A stretch of DNA of 64,000 nt from an uncultured Prevotellaceae bacterium. GTDB taxonomy: Bacteria > Bacteroidota > Bacteroidia > Bacteroidales > Bacteroidaceae. This document shows, one piece after another, positions 25,285 to 33,414 of the stretch; within the stretch, counting starts at the first letter, position 1, and every line of letters starts with the position of its first letter. The stretch lies in NCBI GenBank assembly GCA_947167515.1, contig CAMVIM010000010.1:1-64000 (forward strand), written 5' to 3'. The notes under the pieces are model-generated. The model was not told the origin of the DNA. It did no database searches and worked only from the letters and a program-made list of their open reading frames with translations. Made by a program: the position numbers and the translations under genes.

Positions 25285-26496
25285 TCAGTCTGGCTCGTCA
25301 ATGGCTGCAGTGACGGTGCCGCCAGTCTTGGTGTAGATGCCGCCTATCTTGATGCCCTTGGCTTTGTTGCCAGTGTTATAGACGGTGATGGTGCCGCCGC
25401 TGATGGTCAAGTTGCCATCTACCTTGATGCCCATGCACTTGTGGGGGTCGGCCTTGTGCTCAGTGTTGGTACATTTGCCGCCTGCTGCATAGATGACCAT
25501 GCGGGTGGTGCCGTCGGTTGCGCTGATGGTCATGTTGCCATCGGTCTGTATGCCTCTCGAACCGTTTTTGTTGGCGTTGATGGCGAAGGTGCCGCCGCTC
25601 ACGGCGATGTTGCCATCGGCCTTGATGCCTTTGGTGTCTTCGCTGCCGCCCATGGTGATGTTGAACGTGCCGCCCTTGATGATGATGCCGCCCGTGTTGT
25701 CAGGATCTTCGGCCAGGGGGATAACCACATCGTTGTCATCGGTCTTGTATTCCGCCTGAATGCCGTCGCCGAGGGTGTTGGCGTCGATGTTGATGGTACC
25801 TCCGTTCATCTGGAAGTATTGTCCTGCATGGATGCCGTCGCTGGCCGCTTTCACGATGTTGATGGTGCCGGTGGTTTTCTTCACGAGGATATATTCCTTG
25901 GCTCTGATGGCGTGGTTGAGGTTGCCCGTCACGTTGAGTGTGCCAGCTCCAGAGAATTCGAGGTGTCCCTTGGTGGTGAGGCATCCCTTCTGTTCGCCAG
26001 CAGCATAGTCGGCCAATGTGTTGGTGGTTCCATTGCCCAAGACGAGGTCGATGCGCTTGCCGCATTGCAGGTCGATGGCTGCTCCGGTGGTGGAGGTGAG
26101 CGATACGCCGTTGAGTTTCACGGTCATCTTATAGTCAGCAGCAATGGTGAGGGAACCTGCGGTGCTGCTGCCACTCACGGCATAGGCGTATTCGTCGGTC
26201 GTGTTGGTGTTGGTCAGCACCACGTTGGAACTTGTGCCGCTGGAGCAGGTGACATACTCAATGATGCCCTCGGGGATGGTCACGGTGGCGCTGGTGCCAG
26301 AATAGACAATCTTCACGGTGGGAAGCAAGTCGGGCTTGCTGAACGTGATGGAATCGATGCCTGCGCTCAGGTCTATTTCCAACCCATTGGTGATGCTGGT
26401 TTTGGTGTAGTTACCATCCTTGCAGATGTAGATGTTCTGAGCTGAGACAAGCATCGTCAGGCAGTTCAGAACCCATAGTAAGAGTACTTTTTTCAT
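25285..26496 (-). CDS. Secreted beta-helix carbohydrate-binding protein (Cthe_2159/DUF4353-like)
   Basis: 403 residues with signal peptide MKKVLLLWVLNCLTMLVSAQ. From about residue 95 on, the sequence is a series of beta-helix turns with the diagnostic phrases ITNGL, GAAIDLQCGKRIDLVL, TKGHLEFSGAGTLNVTGN, ASDGIHAGQYFQMNGGTINI, DTKGIKADGNIAVSGGTF, GSRGIQTDGNMTISA and CMGIKVDGNLTISGGTITVY. This repeat matches Cthe_2159-like proteins, right-handed helices reported to bind cellulose and polygalacturonate. Members are often encoded with VTC and DUF4956 proteins, as here. It is probably a cell-surface polymer-binding protein. Last gene of the operon, 9 bp after the small sorting-domain protein. Confidence 0.85.
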   Translation of the reverse strand: MKKVLLLWVLNCLTMLVSAQNIYICKDGNYTKTSITNGLEIDLSAGIDSITFSKPDLLPTVKIVYSGTSATVTIPEGIIEYVTCSSGTSSNVVLTNTNTTDEYAYAVSGSSTAGSLTIAADYKMTVKLNGVSLTSTTGAAIDLQCGKRIDLVLGNGTTNTLADYAAGEQKGCLTTKGHLEFSGAGTLNVTGNLNHAIRAKEYILVKKTTGTINIVKAASDGIHAGQYFQMNGGTINIDANTLGDGIQAEYKTDDNDVVIPLAEDPDNTGGIIIKGGTFNITMGGSEDTKGIKADGNIAVSGGTFAINANKNGSRGIQTDGNMTISATDGTTRMVIYAAGGKCTNTEHKADPHKCMGIKVDGNLTISGGTITVYNTGNKAKGIKIGGIYTKTGGTVTAAIDEPD

Positions 26497-26505
26497 TCTA
26501 TAGCC

Positions 26506-26892
26506 TTATCTAATAAATTTCTTTTTCCCGTCTATGATGTAAAGCCCCTTGGGGAGATTGTTGGGAGCGATGTTGATTTTTCGTCCAGTCAAGTCATACA
26601 CCTCGCCTTTCGTGGCAGTGGCGTCATCCTCTGCCGTCACGTCCTCAATGCCCACCGCTTCTTCAGTGGAGAAGTAGAGTTTGCTGATGCTGGAGAGATT
26701 GATGGTCGAGGTGGTTCCGTCTTTGCGGATGACCACCATCGTGCCGTTCTCGAAGGTCAGTTTCTGCAGGTTCTCCACCGACTCGATTTTGTTGCTCCCC
26801 GATGTGGCTGTTGCGCTGTATAGGTTGAAATCGTCGGCAAGAGCTGTCATGCTGAGCATGCAGGCGGCGGCCAGGGTGATATATTTTCTCAT
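26506..26892 (-). CDS. Small secreted protein with type IX sorting-like C-terminus
   Basis: 128 residues. Signal peptide MRKYITLAAACMLSMTALA, a short middle (IESVENLQKLTFENGTMVVI) and a C-terminal stretch GEVYDLTGRKINIAPNNLPKGLYIIDGKKKFIR (quoted in parts: VYDLTGRKI, LPKGLYIIDG, KKFIR) that matches the type-A sorting domain of T9SS cargo. With so little else in the protein, it may be a carrier or scaffold for surface attachment. The middle part DGTTSTINLSSISKLYFS recurs in Prevotella secreted proteins and resembles residues 20-50 of the next protein. Fourth gene of the VTC operon. Confidence 0.7.
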   Translation of the reverse strand: MRKYITLAAACMLSMTALADDFNLYSATATSGSNKIESVENLQKLTFENGTMVVIRKDGTTSTINLSSISKLYFSTEEAVGIEDVTAEDDATATKGEVYDLTGRKINIAPNNLPKGLYIIDGKKKFIR

Positions 26893-26934
26893 GATTAAAA
26901 GTTTAGAGTTGAAAGTTGACAGTTGATAATTGAA
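26893..26934 (-). repeat. TCAACTT heptanucleotide repeats before a start codon
   Basis: Minus-strand units TCAATTA, TCAACTG, TCAACTT, TCAACTC, TAAACTT, then TTAATC and the ATG of the small secreted-protein gene. Confidence 0.8.
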
Positions 26935-26936
26935 AT

Positions 26937-26970
26937 CGCCCAGCGCGTGGGCTGGCAGCGCGTGGGCTGG
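26937..26970 (-). repeat. Tandem CCAGCC hairpin repeat fused to a stop codon
   Basis: Two copies of CCAGCCCACGCGCTG(G) start on the base after the TAA of the DUF2490 gene. Each can fold as GCCCA-GCGCG-TGGGC. Confidence 0.75.
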
Positions 26971-27828
26971 TTAGAACTTGAAATTGTAGCCCATGCCGAG
27001 CAGGTGACCGTTGGGGTCGTCATCGCCGTTTTGGGTGGTGTATCGGTAGAACACATCCAGTTTGTGCTGTTTGTTCTTGTCGAGGTTGATGTCTGTGCCC
27101 AAGGTGAATTTCCACTTGTTGACCGTGTAGGTAAAGTCGAAGCCGTAGTCAACAGAGGCGTAGGGATTGACGGGGCAATGACGGATGTTGTATTGTGCCG
27201 TCAACTTTGAGCGCAGCATGCTTCTGTCTTGAGGCTCATACACCTTGGTGGTGGTCTCTCTCAGATAGAGCGATTCGGGGTCGTCTTCATCCTCCAGACG
27301 ATACTTATCCACCGTGGTGGAATCCTTGCAGAAATGAGTGTATTGGAACGTTTCTTTCAGTTGGAAACTCCATCGCTTGTTGAGTTTGTAGTTGGCTGCA
27401 AGGCTGATGCTGGTGCGGTGACGGCCACGCCAGTACCCCTTCCTGTCATTATAGCCTTCGTAGTAAGTCTCTGTGGTCGTTCCAGTAGGAGTCACTTTGG
27501 TTTCTTCTTCATACTTGGGCGTGTTTTTGGACATGTTGAATCGCCACATGTACTTCCATCCGACAGAAGCTTTCAGGTTGAACTTCTTGTCGGAGGTCTG
27601 GAAAAGCCGCATGTCAAACTCTCCGCCCACCGTCCAGCGTTCCATCTTGCGTGTGTTGTCTTGGGTGCGCGCTTCGCCTTCCAGGGTGAAACTCATGCCG
27701 CTACGTATTTTTTTCTCGGCACTCAAAGTGAAGTCCATTCCGAATGTCTCGTGCTTGTAACCTTCATCTTGGGCAAACGCCGTGAAGAACGAACAACCGA
27801 GAATGAAAAGTGCTAATATTTTTTTCAT
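26971..27828 (-). CDS. DUF2490 family outer-membrane beta-barrel
   Basis: 285 residues from the ATG at 27828 (MKKILALFILGCSFFTAFAQ, signal peptide). The frame stays open upstream for 76 codons but that part overlaps the previous gene and the repeat linker. Alternating amphipathic strands with aromatic belts (WTVGGEFDMRLFQT, ASVGWKYMWRFNMS, LTAQYNIRHCPVNPYASVDY) and a terminal phenylalanine (LGMGYNFKF) fit an outer-membrane barrel; I recognise DUF2490. In this operon it could pass or anchor a polymer at the outer membrane, an inference from position. Stop is fused to a CCAGCC repeat. Confidence 0.8.
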   Translation of the reverse strand: MKKILALFILGCSFFTAFAQDEGYKHETFGMDFTLSAEKKIRSGMSFTLEGEARTQDNTRKMERWTVGGEFDMRLFQTSDKKFNLKASVGWKYMWRFNMSKNTPKYEEETKVTPTGTTTETYYEGYNDRKGYWRGRHRTSISLAANYKLNKRWSFQLKETFQYTHFCKDSTTVDKYRLEDEDDPESLYLRETTTKVYEPQDRSMLRSKLTAQYNIRHCPVNPYASVDYGFDFTYTVNKWKFTLGTDINLDKNKQHKLDVFYRYTTQNGDDDPNGHLLGMGYNFKF

Positions 27829-27831
27829 TGA

Positions 27832-27860
27832 TTGATAATTGAAAAGTTGAAAGTTGAAAG
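27832..27860 (-). repeat. TTTCAAC heptanucleotide repeats before a start codon
   Basis: Minus-strand TTTCAAC, TTTCAAC, TTTTCAATTATCAATCA, ATG. Confidence 0.7.
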
Positions 27861-27861
27861 T

Positions 27862-27880
27862 CGCCCAGCGCGTGGGCTGG
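27862..27880 (-). repeat. CCAGCC hairpin repeat downstream of the DUF4956 gene
   Basis: CCAGCCCACGCGCTGGGCG begins 7 nt after the stop codon. Confidence 0.7.
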
Positions 27881-27887
27881 TGGCGGC

Positions 27888-28586
27888 TTAGGTGTAGTTC
27901 TTGGGCATTTTCAGCATCGTCTCGTCCTCCTCCTCGGTGTTGTAGTAAATCTTGATGAGGGCCATGTCCTTCAGGAAGTCGATAGAGCCGATGGACACAC
28001 TCGTGATGTCCAGTCCCGTGCGCGCCTTCAGGTCCTCGATGAGTTCCTTGCGGCATTCAGGCTTGATGAGGTCAATCTTGTCGTAGTTGATATACTTAGA
28101 CGAGAGGCTCTTCACCAGTTTGTTGGCCTCGGCAATCCACACGCCCAGCACAAAGATGAGGTCGGTGAGAACCAGTTCGCCCATGCTCGTCATCAGAGGC
28201 CCTGCAAACTCAGGATGCTTCGGACTGATGTCGGCAGCCCAAGCCAGACCGTTGATGGCAGCCAGCGAAATGATGAGGAAGAGGTACGTCATCTCGCGGA
28301 TAGGCACCGACTCCGTGCGATAGCGCATGATGCAGAAGATAGCGAAAAGACCCATCGCAATGCCCGTCTTGATCTTCGCGTCGCCCATCAGGTGGATGAG
28401 CATGAAGATGCAGAAGCCCACCAAGATGTAGGTGAAAAAGAAGTCCTTGCGCCGGGCCTTGGGAAAGTAGAAGGCACGGGCGATGAGGATGGTGAACACA
28501 GTGTTGATAATCAGTCGCAGAAAGAGGTCGAGCAACCTGCAAGTGTCGCTCGACAGCACCGCGAAAAAGTCGTTGAGAGCATCCAT
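27888..28586 (-). CDS. DUF4956 integral membrane protein
   Basis: 232 residues. Four predicted membrane segments in the first 150 residues (LIINTVFTILIARAF, FFTYILVGFCIFMLIHLM, IAMGLFAIFCIMRY, MTYLFLIISLAAINGLAWA, and LVLTDLIFVLGVWIA) with the conserved AIFCIMRYRTESVPIREMTY between two of them. The C-terminal 70 residues are soluble (YDKIDLIKPECRKELIEDLK ... VSIGSIDFLKDMALIKIYY), a ferredoxin-like pattern common to the family. DUF4956 proteins are repeatedly encoded next to VTC-domain proteins; the role is unknown. Inner membrane, second gene of the operon. Confidence 0.88.
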   Translation of the reverse strand: MDALNDFFAVLSSDTCRLLDLFLRLIINTVFTILIARAFYFPKARRKDFFFTYILVGFCIFMLIHLMGDAKIKTGIAMGLFAIFCIMRYRTESVPIREMTYLFLIISLAAINGLAWAADISPKHPEFAGPLMTSMGELVLTDLIFVLGVWIAEANKLVKSLSSKYINYDKIDLIKPECRKELIEDLKARTGLDITSVSIGSIDFLKDMALIKIYYNTEEEDETMLKMPKNYT

Positions 28587-28623
28587 GTATTTACTATTTT
28601 ACGATTTACAATTTACAATTTTG
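28587..28623 (-). repeat. TTGTAAA heptanucleotide repeats before a start codon
   Basis: Minus-strand TTGTAAA, TTGTAAA, TCGTAAA, ATAGTAAA, TACATGG, the last unit holding the ATG of the DUF4956 gene. Confidence 0.75.
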
Positions 28624-28632
28624 AAGAAAAGT

Positions 28633-28651
28633 CGCCCAGCGCGTGGGCTGG
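28633..28651 (-). repeat. CCAGCC hairpin repeat fused to a stop codon
   Basis: CCAGCCCACGCGCTGGGCG starts on the base after the TAA of the VTC-domain gene. Confidence 0.75.
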
Positions 28652-29452
28652 TTAGAGTTCGTGGTCGATGAAGCAGCGTCCGTTGATTTTCTCCAGACGG
28701 CGCAGTTTCGGTTTGAAGTTGTTTTGTTTCAAGTCCGGGTCGGTCAGAGCCATGCCGATGCAACACTTCGAGAATCCCGTAGGATGCACGTGGATGTCCC
28801 TCAGCAGGTTGCACACAGGCGAGAACACATTGCCGTCCCTCTTCAGTTCGATAATCACCAGTTCGTCCGTCCCGTGGTCGTGACCTGTCTCGAAGTTGTG
28901 AAACCCGATGTTGAAGTCAATCGTCAGCCGCTCCGTCTTCCCCTTGTTCACCAGCGTCACACGGTCAAACCGGTTCCTCACCACCGCATTCAGCCTGTCC
29001 AGGTCCAGCCCCGTCTTCCGCTGCACCAGTTCATGCGCTCCCTCCGTCTGGCGGAAATCGTCCTGGCTCGGCACCTCAATCCGCTTCTTCTTCGTCCGTG
29101 CGTGGTTGTTCTTGTTCTTCACCTCCAGAAACGTCAGTTCGCTCGCCACATACGTCCTCACCCTCACCTTCATCCTCCGTGCCCATCCGTTGTGGTGCAT
29201 CATGTACATCAGGTGATCCTGCGTGTCGTAGTAAGTGGTCAGATAGGGGATGATGCGTCGTTCCAGCGTTTCCTGCACATAGTACTTGTCCTGTACCATG
29301 CCGAGCAACTGCACCAGCTGCTCCTTGCTCGCCACATACTTCGTGTCGAGGCGGTTCATCAGTTTGATGCCCCCCATTTCCTCCAGAGAGATGGGAGTCA
29401 TCGAATCCAGTAAGCCTTTGATGCGGCTGTCTGCATGGCTCTGATTATACAT
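28652..29452 (-). CDS. VTC-domain (polyphosphate polymerase-like) protein
   Basis: 266 residues. Basic tunnel residues of the VTC fold are recognisable: NRLDTKYVASKEQL (residues 33-46), YYDTQDHLMYMMHHNGWARR, KVRVRTYVASELTFLEVKNK, KKRIEVPSQDD and TIDFNIGF ... ELVIIELKRDG. In eukaryotes the VTC4 catalytic domain makes polyphosphate from ATP; bacterial members pair with DUF4956 membrane proteins and have no proven product. No membrane segment of its own, so likely cytoplasmic and docked to the DUF4956 protein. First gene of the operon. Confidence 0.88.
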   Translation of the reverse strand: MYNQSHADSRIKGLLDSMTPISLEEMGGIKLMNRLDTKYVASKEQLVQLLGMVQDKYYVQETLERRIIPYLTTYYDTQDHLMYMMHHNGWARRMKVRVRTYVASELTFLEVKNKNNHARTKKKRIEVPSQDDFRQTEGAHELVQRKTGLDLDRLNAVVRNRFDRVTLVNKGKTERLTIDFNIGFHNFETGHDHGTDELVIIELKRDGNVFSPVCNLLRDIHVHPTGFSKCCIGMALTDPDLKQNNFKPKLRRLEKINGRCFIDHEL

Positions 29453-29461
29453 GATGTCAGT

Positions 29462-29510
29462 CTGTTTGTGCTCTATGCTCTATGTGACCCCATGCAGGGG
29501 CTGGTTAGTA
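29462..29510 (-). repeat. Variant linker module ahead of the VTC gene
   Basis: Minus strand: TAA, CCAGCC, CCTGCATGGGGTCA (CCCC/GGGG hairpin), then CATAGAG, CATAGAG, CACAAAC heptamers and the ATG. This has the same stop-hairpin-heptamer order as the other linkers, but no gene ends here now. Confidence 0.5.
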
Positions 29511-29542
29511 ACGAATGTGAGTAAAGCGAGAAAAAATCGCGG

Positions 29543-29550
29543 CAAAGGTA
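29543..29550 (-). promoter_or_regulatory. Promoter -7 element of the VTC operon
   Basis: TACCTTTG on the minus strand with TTGG and TTGC 15-20 nt upstream. The rest of the gap 29551-29697 shows no gene. Confidence 0.65.
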
Positions 29551-29697
29551 GGGATAAAATTGCAACCAACCACTCTGTTTAACAAAAAAAAACACCTTTT
29601 GCCATCATAAAACTCTCTTTTGCCACCCAATTTCGCTACCAGTCAGTCAATTTCTCCCCTTCCCCCCTACGTGCAACGCCGTTGTATATTCAAATGG

Positions 29698-29752
29698 AAC
29701 GCCGTACAATATGCAATTGGTACGGCACACCAATTGCATATTGTACGGCGTT
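29698..29752. repeat. Perfect 24-bp inverted repeat
   Basis: Arms 29698-29721 and 29729-29752 are exact complements around a 7-nt loop. A third related arm, GCAACGCCGTTGTATATT, lies at 29673. It sits 24 nt after the stop of the MG2-like gene and may terminate it, though no T tract follows. Confidence 0.85.
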
Positions 29753-29776
29753 GCGTCTGAAGTGGAAATTTGCTTT

Positions 29777-32302
29777 CTATTTGTAGATGAGCACCGTGCC
29801 GTTCTGCGTCACCCCCTCGGCACTGACGATGAACTGTCGGCAGGTGGAGTTGTTGTAGAAGCCCACCTTGGCATTGCCCTGAGCGTCGGTCTTCACGTCG
29901 GGGTTCCAGTAGAGAGTGCGTCGGAAGTCTGGTTCGGGCGGCATCAGGCGATAGTTGTTGTGTTGGAACGTCTCGGGCAGGCTGAAGCCGTCGAAATAGG
30001 TGCGGCGCAAGCCCTTGTAGTTATGGTACTGCTGATTGCGCGTATAGACAAACACGCCCACGTAAGTGCCTGCATCCAGTCCCAACTCCTTGGCATAGTG
30101 GCGCAGATTGCCGCCGTCGGTGCTGATATAGACCGTCTGGCATTCGTCCACACTGCTCGGAAACACCTGTGTGTCCAAGTTGTTCTGCTCCGACTTCTTG
30201 GGAGTCTGCACCAACCGGGGCGACACACTGGTTCCGAACATGAACTTATTGTCGAGAATCCAGAGAATCGGGCGGTTATCGTAGGAAGGCCCATCGTCGT
30301 GGAAGTTGTACAGTTTCCGCCTGAAGGACGACTCGCCGCTGATGTTGTCATTGCCCGCAAAGAGCGGGTTCTGCTCCTTCAGCCAGTCGTAGAGCGTGGG
30401 GCTGACCTGCCCTTGGTCGGCATAGTAGTCGGCGGCAGGCACACAGTTGTACATCAGTTGCGCCCTCCATGCACCAAACGACTCGCTCGCCCAGCCCACA
30501 CGTTCCCTTCTCCGTGCCTTCACCGTCACCTCCTTCAGCATCCGCGACTCCTTCCACTGCTGGGGCAGATTGCTTTCGCCCATGGCCATCCAGAAGCGTG
30601 GCCTGTCGGGCGGCAGTTCCACCATCTCGTAGGGGCTGTAAGCCTTCAGCCGGGGCGAGAAGTTGCGGCTCACCCCCACATAGTAGTTCTTGTTCTTCTC
30701 CTCAATGCTGGTGCGCATAATCATGTGCCAGTTGCCCCAGCAGTCGGGCATCTCAAACGTGTAGTATCCATTCTCGTCGGTCACACTCGTGCCCTTCAGC
30801 ACGTCATGCTTGTGGAGCAGCACCACGTTCAAATCCACTCCTCCCACAGGGTCGCCCTTCCTGCGAGGATGCAACTGCCCCATCAGCAAGCGTTTCTGCT
30901 CCGCTGGCTGCGTCAGTTGCAGCGGATGCAGTCCGTTCATCGTCTCGAAGTCATATCGCCGCCATCCCTGCACCATCATCAGCAGGTCGGTGGCACGTCG
31001 GTGTTCCTCGTCGTCAGCCTCCAGATAACGCTCCGCATGCTCAATGTAGCCCTTCAGGTCAGAAGCCAGCAACAGCCACGTGGCCGCATCCGTGCTGCTG
31101 CCCTGCACCTGCGTGTCAGCATCGCGCACGGCAATGGAGAAAGTCGTGTTCGGCATCTTCGTGTGGGCAGCGATGGTCACCGTGTCGTAGGGTGCCAGCG
31201 TGAGGCTTTCCACCTTGATGCCAATAGGCTGTATCCTCTTGCGTGGATAGACAAAAAACATACGCTCGGCCAGAATCGTGCCCGAAGTGCTGAACACCGT
31301 CACGCTGTTCACCCCGTCGGCCAACGCCTCGTTGCTCAGCGTGGTGGTGAAGTCCTTGCCATCCACCACCAGACTGTCGCACACCTCCATCTGCCCGTGG
31401 TGCGACACCGCCACACCCAGTTTCATACCCTTCAGATTCTCCGAAGGCATCACCGCGATGCGGGTCTGTTCGCTCCCTGCATCCACCCGCAGTCCGCAAC
31501 CCGACGAGATGGCGGCTGGCAGAGCCGTCTCTCCACGGTGTCCATCCACCCTCGCCACCAGTCGGTAGGGCAGGGTGTTGGGCACCAGTTCAAACGTGCC
31601 GCGCCCCATGCTGTCGCAACTCACCGTCAGCACCGTGTCCTTGCCTTGCAGCAGGGCGCACTCGGCAGGGCTGTGCATGCCCCGTCGGTCGTACACGTCG
31701 AAAGCCACGCGGCATCGCTTGCCCTGCACCAGATGACCGCCTTCGGGATAGACCGCCACATTCACCCGTTCGTTCTCCTCCGTGCCGCTGCCACGCTTGC
31801 TTGCCCTCATCATCTCGCGGCTGGTCAGGTTCAGCACCTGACGGCTGTAGTCGCCCTCCTCCTTCGGCTTATCAAACACAGGGAACACCCGGGAGAACAC
31901 ACATTCGGGACTGAAATTCAGCATGTAGCGCGTGTAGGCTCTCACCTCGTAGAAGCCGCCAATCAGATGCGAAAAGATGCGAAACTCCCCGTGTCCCTGC
32001 CCGTCCTTCAGTTGCAGAATGCGCGTATCGACCACAGAGCCGAGAGGATCCACCAACTCCACATACAGCACCCCGCTCTTCTGCGACAGGCTGTCAGCCG
32101 TCGATGACACCACGTAGGCCTTGAACCATATCTTCTCGCCCACGAAGTAGCCCGTGTTGTCGAAGTGCAGATACACCGTCTCCTGCGGCAGCACCCGATT
32201 GAACTCTCCGGCATGCTCCACCAGTGGCCGGACATACTGATTCTGCGCCACCACCATGAGGTGGAAGCACAGAAAGATGAAAGTGATGAGAATGCGTGTC
32301 AT
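29777..32302 (-). CDS. Large secreted MG2-like (macroglobulin-type) protein
   Basis: 841 residues from the ATG at 32302 (MTRILITFIFLCFHLMVVAQ, signal peptide). Residues 30-140 (LPQETVYLHFDNTGYFVGEK, IWFKAYVV, GVLYVELVDPLGSVVDTRIL, GFYEVRAYTRYML) match the MG2-type domain that opens many Bacteroidetes secreted proteins. Later come repeated beta domains (VAVYPEGGHLVQGKRCRVAF) and a carboxypeptidase-like segment (GVDLNVVLLHKHDVL ... ENGYYTFEMPDCWGNW). KEVTVKARRRE near residue 585 is the short motif that links such proteins to TonB-receptor-like plug regions. The terminal domain is beta-rich. Function unknown; possibly works with TonB-dependent transport. Its own promoter precedes it. Confidence 0.75.
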   Translation of the reverse strand: MTRILITFIFLCFHLMVVAQNQYVRPLVEHAGEFNRVLPQETVYLHFDNTGYFVGEKIWFKAYVVSSTADSLSQKSGVLYVELVDPLGSVVDTRILQLKDGQGHGEFRIFSHLIGGFYEVRAYTRYMLNFSPECVFSRVFPVFDKPKEEGDYSRQVLNLTSREMMRASKRGSGTEENERVNVAVYPEGGHLVQGKRCRVAFDVYDRRGMHSPAECALLQGKDTVLTVSCDSMGRGTFELVPNTLPYRLVARVDGHRGETALPAAISSGCGLRVDAGSEQTRIAVMPSENLKGMKLGVAVSHHGQMEVCDSLVVDGKDFTTTLSNEALADGVNSVTVFSTSGTILAERMFFVYPRKRIQPIGIKVESLTLAPYDTVTIAAHTKMPNTTFSIAVRDADTQVQGSSTDAATWLLLASDLKGYIEHAERYLEADDEEHRRATDLLMMVQGWRRYDFETMNGLHPLQLTQPAEQKRLLMGQLHPRRKGDPVGGVDLNVVLLHKHDVLKGTSVTDENGYYTFEMPDCWGNWHMIMRTSIEEKNKNYYVGVSRNFSPRLKAYSPYEMVELPPDRPRFWMAMGESNLPQQWKESRMLKEVTVKARRRERVGWASESFGAWRAQLMYNCVPAADYYADQGQVSPTLYDWLKEQNPLFAGNDNISGESSFRRKLYNFHDDGPSYDNRPILWILDNKFMFGTSVSPRLVQTPKKSEQNNLDTQVFPSSVDECQTVYISTDGGNLRHYAKELGLDAGTYVGVFVYTRNQQYHNYKGLRRTYFDGFSLPETFQHNNYRLMPPEPDFRRTLYWNPDVKTDAQGNAKVGFYNNSTCRQFIVSAEGVTQNGTVLIYK

Positions 32303-32335
32303 AAACTTTTTACTTTCAGTTTTGAAGAATTGCCA

Positions 32336-32343
32336 CAAAGTTA
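32336..32343 (-). promoter_or_regulatory. Promoter -7 element of the MG2-like gene
   Basis: TAACTTTG on the minus strand, 33 nt before the chosen ATG and inside the longer alternative frame, which supports the shorter protein. Confidence 0.6.
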
Positions 32344-32395
32344 CGGAATATTTTCCTCATGCAGTGTGTTTTGGGCATCTATTTTTATTGTTCTG

Positions 32396-32875
32396 CTATG
32401 GGAGTACAAATTTCTTTGTTTCCCTCTCTCCATCAAGGGTGAGCACGGCCACATAAGTGCCTCGGGGCAAGTGGCGTAGGTCGATGGTGGAAAAGGCATC
32501 ATTGAGGGTGAGGGAGGTTTGTTGGATGCCGGAAAGATGATATACAGTCAGTGTGCGTTGGCAGTAGTCGGTATAATTGGGAAGATTTACCTTGAGGATG
32601 CCTGCGTCGCTTCCAGTCCCCACGGAGAGGTGGCTGTCAGGAATCATGCCGAGTGATTTCTTTTGTTGGGTCTGCCTTTGTTTCTCGGCATTATCTTCTC
32701 GGCTCTTTCCCTCATCGGTGATGACATTCTCCTTCACGATGGCTCCGCCTTCTCCGTACTCAAAACTAATCATGCTGATTCGGAGCGTGTCTTGGGCATG
32801 CGAAAGAGTCGGCAGCATCGCAAGTGTCCCAGCGATGCCGATGCTCAATATGTTCTTTTTGACGTCTCTTTTCAT
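32396..32875 (-). CDS. Small secreted protein with sorting-like C-terminus
   Basis: 159 residues. Signal peptide MKRDVKKNILSIGIAGTLAM to SHAQ. The middle is charged (EGKSREDNAEKQRQTQQKKS). The last 60 residues (LPNYTDYCQRTLTVYHLSGI ... LPRGTYVAVLTLDGERETKK) have the layout of a type-A T9SS sorting domain. One base separates its ATG from the stop of the lipoprotein gene upstream, so the two are co-transcribed. Function unknown. Confidence 0.7.
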   Translation of the reverse strand: MKRDVKKNILSIGIAGTLAMLPTLSHAQDTLRISMISFEYGEGGAIVKENVITDEGKSREDNAEKQRQTQQKKSLGMIPDSHLSVGTGSDAGILKVNLPNYTDYCQRTLTVYHLSGIQQTSLTLNDAFSTIDLRHLPRGTYVAVLTLDGERETKKFVLP

Positions 32876-32876
32876 A

Positions 32877-33305
32877 TTATTCTCCTGTGTAAATGATTCT
32901 AAAGTCCATCTTTTTCAAGTCTTCGTAAAACAAGGTGTATTGTTTATCGTAAATGTTTTTTTCCACCAGTTCTTTTTTCGTATATTTGTTCATGGTGCTT
33001 TTCTTGAAAATGAGTATTCCTAAGAAATCATTAACTCCATTGTCTTGAACTTTGAAGTCCTCATCCTTTTCTCCTGCTGCTAAAGAGCGCATCCGTTCCC
33101 CCAGTATGGGTATTTCTTCAAAACAGACTTGGGGACTTAGTGGCGAGTGCTCCAGCCAGTTATTAATGACATAATAAATTGAATCATCAGATTCATTCTC
33201 GATAGTCACTTTAAAAACCCGATAAGATGAATCCTCACAGCCACTCATGGATGTACACAATACGAAAACCGCAGATAGAATGATGAATGTTGAAATTTTT
33301 TTCAT
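32877..33305 (-). CDS. Small lipoprotein, hypothetical
   Basis: 142 residues. Signal MKKISTFIILSAVFVLCTSM then SGC, lipid Cys23. The mature part (VFKVTIENESDDSIYYVINN ... FYEDLKKMDFRIIYTGE) is beta-rich and not recognised. Similar small lipoproteins accompany the immunity-like gene just upstream, 109 bp away. More A/T-rich than the housekeeping genes of the window. Confidence 0.65.
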   Translation of the reverse strand: MKKISTFIILSAVFVLCTSMSGCEDSSYRVFKVTIENESDDSIYYVINNWLEHSPLSPQVCFEEIPILGERMRSLAAGEKDEDFKVQDNGVNDFLGILIFKKSTMNKYTKKELVEKNIYDKQYTLFYEDLKKMDFRIIYTGE

Positions 33306-33414
33306 GTTATGATGTTAAGATTATAAAATTAAAAAATCCCAGATGGTAAATTTCGGATTAGTGGGAAGTTGTTTCCCGAATTGTTCATTATTTTGTAGTC
33401 GTGGATTGATGATG

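Noticed and set aside
29711..32107. 798-codon plus-strand frame opposite the MG2-like gene
   Set aside because: His/Arg/Leu-rich shadow protein without motifs; the minus-strand frame has a signal peptide and recognisable domains.
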